Of a stretch of 64,000 nucleotides of DNA, positions 12,098 to 20,839 are shown piece by piece. The notes under the pieces were generated by a model. The model saw nothing but the letters and a program-made list of their open reading frames with translations, was not told where the DNA came from and searched no databases. Each line of letters begins with the position of its first letter. Within the stretch, counting starts at the first letter, position 1. The DNA is from Rhodococcus pseudokoreensis. GTDB taxonomy: Bacteria > Actinomycetota > Actinomycetes > Mycobacteriales > Mycobacteriaceae. A program made the position numbers and the translations under genes. The stretch spans positions 310,001-374,000 of the forward strand of contig NZ_CP070619.1 of assembly GCF_017068395.1 (NCBI RefSeq). Reading direction: 5' to 3'.

Positions 12098-13853
12098 TGT
12101 TGAGAATCCCGTTGTTCAGAGCCTGGTCGATGTTGGCCAGGTGTTCGTCGTAGCTCTTCGTGAAGAGTGTGGTGCCCTTCGCATCGATCGTCACGAAGTA
12201 GATCCAGTCGCCGGGCGCCGGTTGTTCGACCGCCTGGAGCGCCCCGATGCTCGGCGACGAGATCGGCGTCGCAGGCAGGCCGGGGCTGGCGTACGTGTTC
12301 CAGGGTGTCACCTGCGCGCGGTCGGCGTCGGTGGTGGCCAGTTCGGTGGTGTCCAGCGCGTAGTTGACGGTGGAGTCGAACTGCAGCGCCTGGTTGACGG
12401 CGAGCCGGTTGAGGATGACGCGGGCGACCTTCGAGAAGTCGTCGGGCATCGCCTCGCGTTCCACCAGGGACGCCGCGACCAGCATCTTGTACGGGGTGAG
12501 ACCGACCTGGTTGCCCGCGGTGAGGATCCCGGTCTTCTCGTAGCTCGCGGAACTCTCGGACACCAGCCGCTGCAGAATGGCGGCCGGACCGGCGGTCGGA
12601 TCGAAATCCCAACTGCCCGCGGCGATCAGGCCCTCGAGCTGGCGATCCCGGTCCGGAACACCCGCGACCGAGTCCTTCGCCCAGTCGGGCACGCCGAGCG
12701 CGGTCAGGTCGCCCGCACCGGCGGCGTTGAGGTCGTCGTAGCTGATGCACTTCTGCTGACCGGCGTCACCGAGGCAGCTGGCCTCGGAGATCAGCGTGTA
12801 GATCCCCTTCTTCTTGGCGCCGGTCTGCACGTCGGTCGTGTCGTGGAGTTGCCTGCCCTCGGAGATGATCATCTGCCCGACGCGGGAGGCGGGGTCGACC
12901 AGTTCCTGCACGGCGTCGTCCGCCGGAATCTGGGTCGCGAGGCTGTAGAAGCCGGGTTGCACCGAGTTCATGGCGTTGCTCTGGACCGCGGCGTTGAAGA
13001 ACGCCGATCCGCTGGCGACGACGTCGCGGTCCGCCAGGGTGGTGGCGATCTCCTCCGCGGTGTCGCCCGGATGGACCTGCACGACCACCTCGGGACCGCC
13101 GGGGCCTGCGTAGTCCGCGGGCGCGTCGGACCCGCCGAAGAACAACTTGCCGCCGACGAACACGACACCGACCAGCACGATCAGGACCGTCGCGGCGGCG
13201 AGGACGCCGAACACCTTGCCCCGGCGCGCGCGTCCCCTGGCCTGTTTGCGTCTGCGGGCCTGCGTGCGGGCAGCGGCGCGGGTGGGCGGGATCTCCTCGG
13301 GAATCGCCGAGGGCGGGATCTCCTCGGGGATCGCCGAGATGATCTGTGTCTCGGCCTCCGCGAACGCGACGTCCGGTTGCGGACGGTCGTAGCCGTCGTC
13401 GGGGTATGCCTGGGCGTCGTCCGGATCGTCGACGTGGTCGTCCACAAACGGGCGGTCGTCGGCCGGCGGCTCCCGGTACGCGCGGGCGTCGCCGTAGGAG
13501 CGGGGACCGTATCCGTCCTCGTACACGGACTCGATGTCGGAGGGCTGCTCGTAGCGCGGCTCGTACCGCGGCTCCGCGTAATCGCGGTGCGGTTCGTGGC
13601 GCTGCGGCTCCTCGAGGTGCGGTTCCTCGTAGTGTGGTTCGTCGACGTGCGGCTCGTCGAAATGCGGCTCGTCGAAATACGGTTCGTCGTGCACGACGGC
13701 GTGGCGGCCGGTGGTGACGAGGTCGTCGCCCGGGGGCGGCGTGTAGCCGACCTCGTCGTCGTCCTCTTCGAGGTAGCGGTGCCGTCGGGGTTCGCGGGGG
13801 ATGTACTGGAAGTCGGGTCGCTCACCAGCGGGGCGGCGGCGGTGATTGCTCAC
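12087..13853 (-). CDS. mltG: Endolytic murein transglycosylase MltG with a long repetitive cytoplasmic tail
   Basis: 588 residues. MltG cleaves nascent glycan strands and is thought to set strand length. Residues 1-212 are an acidic, disordered cytoplasmic region with a five-residue DEPHx repeat (about 56-85) and a duplicated SAIPEEIPP (173-190). A basic segment and one membrane helix (about 214-236) follow. The extracellular LysM-like and YceG catalytic regions contain the conserved LVEREA glutamate motif and VILNRL. The GTG at 13853 overlaps the ruvX TGA as GTGA and gives the N-terminus MSNHRRRP, which is more plausible than the upstream codon. The gene sits in an alaS-ruvX-mltG-aroE series, the standard actinobacterial arrangement. 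Confidence 0.93.
   Translation of the reverse strand: MSNHRRRPAGERPDFQYIPREPRRHRYLEEDDDEVGYTPPPGDDLVTTGRHAVVHDEPYFDEPHFDEPHVDEPHYEEPHLEEPQRHEPHRDYAEPRYEPRYEQPSDIESVYEDGYGPRSYGDARAYREPPADDRPFVDDHVDDPDDAQAYPDDGYDRPQPDVAFAEAETQIISAIPEEIPPSAIPEEIPPTRAAARTQARRRKQARGRARRGKVFGVLAAATVLIVLVGVVFVGGKLFFGGSDAPADYAGPGGPEVVVQVHPGDTAEEIATTLADRDVVASGSAFFNAAVQSNAMNSVQPGFYSLATQIPADDAVQELVDPASRVGQMIISEGRQLHDTTDVQTGAKKKGIYTLISEASCLGDAGQQKCISYDDLNAAGAGDLTALGVPDWAKDSVAGVPDRDRQLEGLIAAGSWDFDPTAGPAAILQRLVSESSASYEKTGILTAGNQVGLTPYKMLVAASLVEREAMPDDFSKVARVILNRLAVNQALQFDSTVNYALDTTELATTDADRAQVTPWNTYASPGLPATPISSPSIGALQAVEQPAPGDWIYFVTIDAKGTTLFTKSYDEHLANIDQALNNGILNSGR
13285..13338 (-). repeat. 27-bp tandem duplication inside mltG
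   Basis: Two adjacent copies (13285-13311 and 13312-13338) differ by one base and encode a duplicated nine-residue SAIPEEIPP block in the MltG cytoplasmic tail. The reading frame is kept. Copy number may vary between strains (inference). Confidence 0.85.
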
Positions 13854-14386
13854 TGGCCTGCCTCCGGTAGCTGCACGTCCCCACCTGAATCCCCTGCATT
13901 CACCGACCTGCTCCGCTCGTCCAACCATCCCTGCAAGATCGCCACCGCCGCAGCCTGGTCGATCACAGGACGCTGGCCCCTCGCACTGACACCGCTCTCG
14001 CGAAGCGCCCGTGCGGCAGTGACGGTCGTCAGACGTTCGTCCGCCATCCGCACCGGTATCGGGTCGACCTTCCTTCGCAATCGCTTCGCGAACACAGTAG
14101 CGATCGAGGCGGCTTTTCCCCGTTCACCCCGCAGGGTCTGCGGCAGACCGACGATAACCTCCACCGCCTCGTATTCCTCGACAATGTCGGCAATGCGCCG
14201 GATGTCCGGCGCGTCGGGCCCGCGTTCCTTGGACCGGGGCACCGTCTCCACGGGGGTGGCGAGGATCCCGTCAGGGTCGCTCGACGCGACACCGATGCGG
14301 ACACTACCCACATCGATGCCGATACGCCGACCACGCCCAGGGTCGTCGACTCCCGGTCGATCCGGACCCTGTTCCGCGTGATCCAC
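13850..14386 (-). CDS. ruvX: Holliday junction resolvase-like protein RuvX/YqgF
   Basis: 178 residues with a GTG start at 14386. RNase H-like nuclease, implicated in 16S rRNA 5' maturation and, in mycobacteria, in junction resolution. The first acidic residue is in [15 protein letters not shown], then [23 protein letters not shown] and the terminal acidic residue in [15 protein letters not shown]. It begins two bases after the alaS stop and overlaps mltG by 4 bases. The N-terminal 20 residues are a polar extension. Confidence 0.94.
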   Translation of the reverse strand: MDHAEQGPDRPGVDDPGRGRRIGIDVGSVRIGVASSDPDGILATPVETVPRSKERGPDAPDIRRIADIVEEYEAVEVIVGLPQTLRGERGKAASIATVFAKRLRRKVDPIPVRMADERLTTVTAARALRESGVSARGQRPVIDQAAAVAILQGWLDERSRSVNAGDSGGDVQLPEAGQ

Positions 14387-14388
14387 CG

Positions 14389-17061
14389 TTACCGGCTCCC
14401 CACCTTGTCTGCGACTTGTGCCCGGACCGCGTCGAGGGCGGCCGCAATTCCGCTGGTGTCCGAGCCGGAACCCTGTGCCATGTCGGCCTTTCCGCCGCCG
14501 CGACCGCCGATCTTCGGACCGAATTCCTTCACGAGGTCGCCGGCCGACAGACCGAGTTCCTGGGCGGCCTTGCTCACGGCCACCACGAACGGCACCTTGC
14601 CGTCGACGTCGCCGAGCAGCACGACCACGGCGGGCTGGGTGCCGAACCGGCCGCGGATGTCCGTGACGAGTCCGCGCAGGTCGTTGCCGCCGACACCGGC
14701 CGGGGCGGAGTCCGCGACCAGCAGCACCGGCCCGACCCGCTGGGCCTTGTCGACGAAGGTGCCCGCCGAGGCGAGAACCGCCTGCGCGCGGGTCTGCTCG
14801 AGTTCCTTCTCCGCCACCCGAAGTCGCTCCACCAGTGCCTCGACGCGGGCGGGCACCTCTTCCGAGGGCACCTTCAGCGACGACGACAGCCCGGCGAGCA
14901 GCGCCCGTTCCTTGGCCAGGTAGCGGTACGAGTCGAGCCCGACGTAGGCCTCGACGCGGCGCACGCCGGAGCCGACGGACTGCTCACCGAGCAGGGTGAC
15001 GTTGCCGATCTGCGAGGAGCTGCCCACGTGAGTTCCACCACACAGCTCCATCGAGAACGGTCCGCCGATCTCGACGACCCGCACCTCGTCGCCGTAGTTC
15101 TCGCCGAACAACGCCATCGCGCCCATCGACTTCGCCTTGTCGAGGTCGGTGACGAACGTGTTCACGGAGTAGTCGGCGGCCACCGCCTCGTTCGCGACGA
15201 CCTCGATGTCCTGCTTCTGCGCTTCCGTCAGCGCGCCCTGCCAGGAGAAGTCGAACCGCAGGTAGCCCGGCTTGTTCAGCGAGCCGGCCTGAACGGCGTT
15301 GGGGCCGAGCACCTGTCGCAGCGCGGCGTGCACCATGTGCGTGCCGGAGTGCCCCTGGGTGGCGCCCTTGCGCCACGCGGCGTCGACCTGCGCGAGCACG
15401 ACGTCGCCCTCGGTGATCTGCCCCTCCTGCACGGTCACCTTGTGGACCCACAGCTTCTTGGCGATCTTCTGGACGTCGTTGACCTTCACCCGCAGACCCG
15501 GACCGGTGAGGGTGCCGAGGTCGGCGATCTGGCCACCCGCCTCCGCGTACAGGGGACTGCGGTCGAGGATGACCTCGACGTCCTGGCCCACCGTCGCGAC
15601 GGGGACGCGCTGGCCCTGCGAGATCAGGGCGAGAACGTGTGCCTCGGAGACCAATTCGTGGAATCCGGTGAACTCGGTGGGTCCGCGGTCGAGGAGTTCC
15701 TTGTAGACGGTCAGGTCGGCGTGCGCGTGCTTGCGGGCCTGGGCGTCGTCCTTCGCGCGCTGCCGCTGTTCGGCCATCAGCGTGCGGAAACCCTCCTCGT
15801 CGACGGTCAGACCGGCCTCGGCCGCCATCTCCAGGGTCAGGTCGATCGGGAAGCCGTACGTGTCGTGCAGCGCGAACGCCTGCTCGCCGCCGATCGTCGA
15901 CTTGCCGGACGCCTTCACCGATTCGGCGGCGCCTTCGAACAGCTTGGAACCGGACGTGAGGGTCTTGAGGAACGCGGTCTCCTCCCCCACGGCGACCGTC
16001 TCGATGCGGCCGAAGTCGCTGTCGAGGACCGGGTACGACGGCGCCATCGTGTCGCGGACGACGGTGATGAACTCCCGCATGCTGGGCTTGTCGGCGCCGA
16101 GCAGTTTCGCGGAGCGGACGATGCGCCGCAGCAGGCGGCGCAGGACGTAGCCGCGGCCGTCGTTGCCGGGGTTCACACCGTCGGCGATGAGCATCGCGGC
16201 GGTGCGCGCGTGGTCGGCGATCACCCGGAATCGCACGTCGTCGTCGTGGTCGACGCCGTACTTGCGGCCCGACAGTTCCTCGGCCTTCGCGATGACCGGG
16301 CGCACGAGATCCGTCTCGTACACGTTGTCGACGCCCTGCAGCAGGAATGCGACGCGCTCGACGCCCATGCCGGTGTCGATGTTCTGCTTCGGCAGCGGTC
16401 CGAGGATCTCGAAGTTGTCCTTGCTGACGCCGAGACCGCGCTCGTTCTGCATGAACACGAGATTCCAGATCTCGATGTAGCGGTCCTCGTCGGCCTCCGG
16501 GCCGCCTTCCCGACCGAATTCGGGGCCGCGGTCGAAGTAGATTTCCGAGCACGGGCCGCAGGGGCCGGGGATGCCCATGGACCAGTAGTTGTCGGCCATG
16601 CCGCGGCGCTGGATCCGCGTCTCGGGGACGCCGACCTCGTCGCGCCAGATGTCGCGCGCCTCGTCGTCGTCGAGGTAGACCGTCACCCAGATCCGCTCGG
16701 GGTCGAACCCGTAGCCGCCGTCGTCGACACCGGAGGTCAGCAGCGACCACGCGTGCTTGATCGCGTCGCGCTTGAAGTAGTCGCCGAAGGAGAAGTTGCC
16801 GGCCATCTGGAAGAACGTGTTGTGCCGTGTGGTGATGCCCACATTCTCGATGTCGAGGGTGCGCACACACTTCTGGACACTGGTCGCCCTCGGGTACGGC
16901 GGAGTCTGCTGGCCGAGGAAGAACGGCACGAACTGCACCATTCCGGCGTTGACGAACAGCAGATTCGGATCGTCGAGAATCAGCGAGGCGCTGGGTACCT
17001 CGGTGTGGGCCGCCTTGACGAAATGGTCGAGGAAGCGCCGGCGAATCTCGTGGGTCTGCAC
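14389..17061 (-). CDS. alaS: Alanyl-tRNA synthetase
   Basis: 890 residues. Class II synthetase charging tRNA-Ala. An N-terminal aminoacylation domain (with [16 protein letters not shown]) is followed by the tRNA-recognition part and the editing domain with zinc ligands in [10 protein letters not shown] and CGGTHV. The C-terminal DHHA1 oligomerisation domain is rich in glycine ([15 protein letters not shown]). The start is the GTG at 17061, preceded by AAGGA about 9 bases upstream, giving [10 protein letters not shown]. An in-frame codon further upstream adds 11 residues and lacks a ribosome binding site. It heads the alaS-ruvX-mltG-aroE group. Confidence 0.97.
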   Translation of the reverse strand: MQTHEIRRRFLDHFVKAAHTEVPSASLILDDPNLLFVNAGMVQFVPFFLGQQTPPYPRATSVQKCVRTLDIENVGITTRHNTFFQMAGNFSFGDYFKRDAIKHAWSLLTSGVDDGGYGFDPERIWVTVYLDDDEARDIWRDEVGVPETRIQRRGMADNYWSMGIPGPCGPCSEIYFDRGPEFGREGGPEADEDRYIEIWNLVFMQNERGLGVSKDNFEILGPLPKQNIDTGMGVERVAFLLQGVDNVYETDLVRPVIAKAEELSGRKYGVDHDDDVRFRVIADHARTAAMLIADGVNPGNDGRGYVLRRLLRRIVRSAKLLGADKPSMREFITVVRDTMAPSYPVLDSDFGRIETVAVGEETAFLKTLTSGSKLFEGAAESVKASGKSTIGGEQAFALHDTYGFPIDLTLEMAAEAGLTVDEEGFRTLMAEQRQRAKDDAQARKHAHADLTVYKELLDRGPTEFTGFHELVSEAHVLALISQGQRVPVATVGQDVEVILDRSPLYAEAGGQIADLGTLTGPGLRVKVNDVQKIAKKLWVHKVTVQEGQITEGDVVLAQVDAAWRKGATQGHSGTHMVHAALRQVLGPNAVQAGSLNKPGYLRFDFSWQGALTEAQKQDIEVVANEAVAADYSVNTFVTDLDKAKSMGAMALFGENYGDEVRVVEIGGPFSMELCGGTHVGSSSQIGNVTLLGEQSVGSGVRRVEAYVGLDSYRYLAKERALLAGLSSSLKVPSEEVPARVEALVERLRVAEKELEQTRAQAVLASAGTFVDKAQRVGPVLLVADSAPAGVGGNDLRGLVTDIRGRFGTQPAVVVLLGDVDGKVPFVVAVSKAAQELGLSAGDLVKEFGPKIGGRGGGKADMAQGSGSDTSGIAAALDAVRAQVADKVGSR

Positions 17062-17139
17062 GTCAGTGATCCTTATTGTCTGTCTCGAGGGCAACTACGG
17101 TCACCGGGTGGCTGGGCACACCCGGCGGTTCGGCAACAT

Positions 17140-18591
17140 TCAGCTTAACCGGCCACCCTGACGGTTCGTGCCGCGGACGATGGCGCGCAGTTTGTCCACA
17201 CGGCCCGCGATGTCACGCTCGCCGCCGTGGGTGGTGGGCTGGTAGTAGTCGACGCCGACGAGCTCGTCGGGCGGATACTGCTGCGCCAGTACCCCGTCCG
17301 GGTGGTCGTGGGGATATCGGTAGCCGACGGCGTTGCCGAGCTTCGCCGCCCCCGCGTAGTGACCGTCGCGCAGGTGCGGTGGGACGAGCCCGGCGTTTCC
17401 CGCCGCGACGTCCGCCATGGCGGCGCCGAGTGCGGCGATGACGGCCCCCGACTTCGGGGCGGTCGCGAGGTGGATGGTGGCCTGGGCGAGGGCGAGGCGG
17501 GCCTCTGGCATCCCGATCAGCTGCACCGCCTGCGCGGCGGCGGTCGCGGTCTGCAACGCGGTCGGGTCGGCCATCCCGATGTCCTCGCTGGCGTGGACGA
17601 CCAGCCGGCGCGCGATGAAGCGGGGGTCCTCGCCCGCGGTCAGCATCCGCGCCAGGTAGTGCAGGGCGGCGTCGACGTCCGAGCCGCGGATCGATTTGAT
17701 GAACGCACTGATCACGTCGTAGTGCTGGTCGCCGTCCCGGTCGTAGCGAACGGCCGCCTTGTCGACGCTCGCCTCCACCGTCGCGAGGTCCAGCAGCACG
17801 GGACGGTCCGCGTCACCGGCCTGGTCGAGCGCCGCGCCCGCCGCCGCCTCGAGCGCGGTGAGCGCGCGCCGGGCGTCACCGGCCGCGAGGCGCACCAGAT
17901 GGTCCATCGCGTCGCCGGCGATCTCGATATCCCCGCCGAGACCCCGCTCGTCGGTGCGCGCCCGCTCGAGGAGGTTCTCGATGTCGTCCGCCGTCAGCGA
18001 CTGCAGTTGCAGGACCAGTGAGCGGGACAGCAGCGGGGACACCACGGAGAACGACGGATTCTCGGTGGTGGCGGCCACGAGCAGCACGATCCGGTTCTCC
18101 ACCGCCGCCAGCAGTGCGTCCTGCTGAGTCTTCGAGAAGCGGTGCACCTCGTCGATGAACAGCACCGTCTGCTCACCCGCGAGGAGCCGTCGGCGGGCCA
18201 GTTCGATGACGCCACGCACTTCCTTCACACCCGCGGACAGCGCGGACAGCGCCTCGAAGCGGCGCCCGGTGGCACCCGAGATCAGCGACGCCAACGTGGT
18301 CTTGCCGGTGCCGGGCGGACCGTACAGCAGCACGGACGCCGCCCCCGACCCCTCCACGAGCCGCCGCAGCGGCGCGCCGGGGCCGAGGAGATGCTGCTGC
18401 CCGACCACCTCGCCGAGCGTGCGGGGGCGCATGCGCACGGCCAGCGGTGCGCGGTGGTCGACCGGCACCGGACCGGGAACCGGGCGCGGAGCCACCGCCT
18501 CGTCCGACTGCACCGCCTCGTCCGACCGCACCGTCTCGAACAGGCCCGCCGACTCGTCCTCGCCGACATCCGAACCGAAAAGATCGCTCAC
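17140..18591 (-). CDS. rarA: Replication-associated recombination protein RarA/MgsA (AAA+ ATPase)
   Basis: 483 residues with a GTG start. Clamp-loader-like AAA+ ATPase acting at stalled replication forks. The N-terminal 45 residues are acidic and variable. Walker [10 protein letters not shown] is at about 91-99, Walker B LFIDEVH at about 144-150, sensor-1 is in [10 protein letters not shown], and the C-terminal MgsA tetramerisation domain contains [11 protein letters not shown] and [11 protein letters not shown]. It corresponds to Rv2559c. The open frame continues upstream without a plausible ribosome binding site, so the GTG giving MSDLFGSD was chosen; a start some residues either way is possible. 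Confidence 0.93.
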   Translation of the reverse strand: MSDLFGSDVGEDESAGLFETVRSDEAVQSDEAVAPRPVPGPVPVDHRAPLAVRMRPRTLGEVVGQQHLLGPGAPLRRLVEGSGAASVLLYGPPGTGKTTLASLISGATGRRFEALSALSAGVKEVRGVIELARRRLLAGEQTVLFIDEVHRFSKTQQDALLAAVENRIVLLVAATTENPSFSVVSPLLSRSLVLQLQSLTADDIENLLERARTDERGLGGDIEIAGDAMDHLVRLAAGDARRALTALEAAAGAALDQAGDADRPVLLDLATVEASVDKAAVRYDRDGDQHYDVISAFIKSIRGSDVDAALHYLARMLTAGEDPRFIARRLVVHASEDIGMADPTALQTATAAAQAVQLIGMPEARLALAQATIHLATAPKSGAVIAALGAAMADVAAGNAGLVPPHLRDGHYAGAAKLGNAVGYRYPHDHPDGVLAQQYPPDELVGVDYYQPTTHGGERDIAGRVDKLRAIVRGTNRQGGRLS

Positions 18592-18647
18592 AAGTTCGAC
18601 GCTACTGGAACCCGCACCGCCCGACCCAGTCCGGCCGGACCCACGGG

Positions 18648-19823
18648 TCAGCCGACGGACAGTCCCCGGATCTTGTCGGCGATGAGGCGGGCGTCGTGGG
18701 CGACCACCGTGTTCCCCGCGTGATCCGCCGAACGGGCCAGCTTGTCCCAGCGCTGGGTCAGCGCCTCGGACCGCGGCACCGACAGGTGATGCTCGCGGAC
18801 CGCGGCGATCCGCGTGTGGTTGTCCGGCAGGAACAGGTACGTGCTGAGCCACACCCAGATCAGTTGCGCCTCGACCATGCGGGCGGCGAGCACGTTGTCG
18901 TCGGCGAGCGCGGGCCACATCCCCACGACCTCCGCCCGCCAGGCCTCGATCATCGCCTGGGTGCGGTCCTCGGACAGTTCGATGCTGCACAGGCAGCCCG
19001 GGAAGGAGACCAGCGCGTACGCGATGTCGAGCATGGCGTCGCGGAAACCGCCCCACTCGTAGTCGAGGAACCGGACGCCCTCGTCGTTGACGATGATGTT
19101 GTCCGGGCACAGGTCGGACGGGCTGAACGCCCGGAACCGGCCGCTCTCGAACAGCTTCGCGGCCCGTGCCACCTGTTCGGTCAGTTCCGGGGACACGTCG
19201 ACGCGGAGGATGTCGGACAGCAGGCCGGGCACGGCGGGCACCGCACGCTCGACCTGCTCGGCGACGGTGTCGTCGCAGTGCGCCACCTCGGCGCGGCGCA
19301 GCAGTGCGGTGAAGTCTTCTTCGCGGCCCACGGTGGCCGCGTGCATGCGGCCGAGCGCCTGGGCCATGGCCATCAGGGTGTTGGTGACGGTGTCGGAATC
19401 GGAGTGCTCGAGCAGCGCGCTGATCGGGGTGGCGTCCCCGAGGTCGCTGAGCACGAGGAGCCGGGCCTCGAGGTCGGATGCGAGCAGTTCGGCTCCGGGG
19501 CGGCTGTCCGTCGCCAGCGCCGTGGCGAACTGGTACGAGACGGCCTCGCGGAGGAAGGCGCTGCGGCTGTCGCCGGACAGGTCGTCGGGATCGACGGCCC
19601 GCGCGCCGGACACACCGGACTCCTCGCGGACCTGCTTGATCACCAACGTGCGAGGGAGGGAGAACGGATTCTCCGCCACCCGCACACGGAGCACGATGGT
19701 GCGGCCACTACCGCCGAGATCCACGGGATCCACCAGTGTCACGGGTGCCCCTGTGCGACGGGTGAGCAGCTTCTCGGCTGCGGCAACTACCTCTGAAACG
19801 GGGTCTGCCAGTATTGCAGTCAT
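18648..19823 (-). CDS. Aminoglycoside phosphotransferase-fold protein with a variant catalytic loop
   Basis: 391 residues. The overall pattern is that of the APH/choline-kinase superfamily, with an N-lobe containing LVIKQVR (ATP-binding lysine), a mid-region [10 protein letters not shown] and a C-lobe. Where active family members usually show HGDxxxxN, this protein has [13 protein letters not shown]: the catalytic Asp and downstream Asn are kept but the His-Gly is replaced by Pro-Ser. The metal-binding Asp is present in FLDYEWGG. The substrate is unknown and antibiotic resistance should not be assumed. ATG at 19823. It is followed by rarA and preceded by the transglutaminase gene, all on the same strand. 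Confidence 0.8.
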   Translation of the reverse strand: MTAILADPVSEVVAAAEKLLTRRTGAPVTLVDPVDLGGSGRTIVLRVRVAENPFSLPRTLVIKQVREESGVSGARAVDPDDLSGDSRSAFLREAVSYQFATALATDSRPGAELLASDLEARLLVLSDLGDATPISALLEHSDSDTVTNTLMAMAQALGRMHAATVGREEDFTALLRRAEVAHCDDTVAEQVERAVPAVPGLLSDILRVDVSPELTEQVARAAKLFESGRFRAFSPSDLCPDNIIVNDEGVRFLDYEWGGFRDAMLDIAYALVSFPGCLCSIELSEDRTQAMIEAWRAEVVGMWPALADDNVLAARMVEAQLIWVWLSTYLFLPDNHTRIAAVREHHLSVPRSEALTQRWDKLARSADHAGNTVVAHDARLIADKIRGLSVG

Positions 19824-19888
19824 CGCGGACCAACTTACCTGCTAGTGACACGGATCATCGAGTCCTCCTCCGGAAGCCCCGATGAATT

Positions 19889-20839
19889 TCAGCATTTCGG
19901 CTGATCCGGTGCGAGTACTTCCATCGGCGCCACGTCAACCGACACCGCAATGGTGCTGTTTCGTGCCTCTGTGTATATGACACCGCGCAGCGGCGGCACG
20001 TCGGCGTAGTCCCGGCCCCACGCGACCACGGTGTACCGCTCGTCGACGAGCTGGTCGTTGGTGGGGTCGAAGGCCAGCCACCGGTCCCCCGGCATCCACA
20101 CCGCGGCCCAGGCGTGCGTCGCGTCGACGCCGATCATCCGTTCCTTGCCGGGCGGCGGCTGCGTCGCGAGGTACCCGGACACGTACCGGGCCGCGAGTCC
20201 GCGCGACCGCAGGCAGGCGATGGCGAGCCGGGCGAAGTCCTGGCACACCCCCGACCGCTTCTCCAGCACCTCCGCGACCCGCGTCGACACCGACGTCGCC
20301 CCCGACTTGTACTCGAAGTCGCGGTGGATGCGGGTCGTGAGATCGACCACCGCATCCACGAGGGGCCGCTCCGGCGGGAAACTCGGCGCCGCGTACTCGC
20401 GGACCGCGTCGCCGATCTCGGGGGGCTCGAGGTCGAGCACGAACTCCTGCGCCATCGCCCCCTCGGTGCCCACCGGGCGGGACAGCTCCCACGGCGCGTT
20501 CGCCGGTGCGGCGGCGAGCCTCGCCCTGTCCGGTCCGTAGACCTCGATCTCGGATTCGGCCGACACCACCAGTTCCTCGTGCGGCGTGCTCACCTGGAAG
20601 TACAGGTCCCGGTTGCCGTACACGTCCGACCCGGTGGAACGGTCCGCGGGCGGCGGCGTGATGTCGACGACGGAAGCGACGCACCGCTGTTCCTCGGTGT
20701 CGCGCGGCAAGAGGTAACCCCGGCCGTACGAGGAGGTCACCGGCCCCGAGTACGTGTACGTCGTGCGGTGGGTGATCTTGTATCGGCGCAGAACCGGACG
20801 TTCCGCTGCCGGGTCCGGGTGGGGCGTCGTGTCGGTCAT
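19889..20839 (-). CDS. Transglutaminase-like peptidase family protein
   Basis: 316 residues. An N-terminal beta domain typical of bacterial transglutaminase-like proteins (HRTTYTYSGPV at about 24-34, SSYGRGYLLPR) is followed by a papain-fold domain. The catalytic triad is visible: Cys199 in SGVCQDFARL, His242 in DATHAWAAVW and Asp258 in AFDPTND. Such proteins usually hydrolyse or transfer peptide amides. The ATG at 20839 overlaps the stop of the upstream ATP-grasp/alpha-E gene as ATGA, so the two are coupled. Together they resemble the predicted peptide-ligase/peptidase systems described for ATP-grasp, alpha-E and transglutaminase neighbourhoods. Corresponds to Rv2569c. Confidence 0.9.
   Translation of the reverse strand: MTDTTPHPDPAAERPVLRRYKITHRTTYTYSGPVTSSYGRGYLLPRDTEEQRCVASVVDITPPPADRSTGSDVYGNRDLYFQVSTPHEELVVSAESEIEVYGPDRARLAAAPANAPWELSRPVGTEGAMAQEFVLDLEPPEIGDAVREYAAPSFPPERPLVDAVVDLTTRIHRDFEYKSGATSVSTRVAEVLEKRSGVCQDFARLAIACLRSRGLAARYVSGYLATQPPPGKERMIGVDATHAWAAVWMPGDRWLAFDPTNDQLVDERYTVVAWGRDYADVPPLRGVIYTEARNSTIAVSVDVAPMEVLAPDQPKC

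Noticed and set aside
11478-14381. 967-codon plus-strand open frame opposite aroE, mltG and ruvX
   Set aside because: Composition is that of an antisense shadow; the minus-strand genes have clear families, starts and overlaps.
14416-17148. 910-codon open frame antisense to alaS
   Set aside because: Mirror frame of a GC-rich synthetase gene; no motif or ribosome binding site.
18648-19823. Aminoglycoside resistance gene
   Set aside because: Only the fold is shared; the catalytic loop differs and the location is a conserved chromosomal core.
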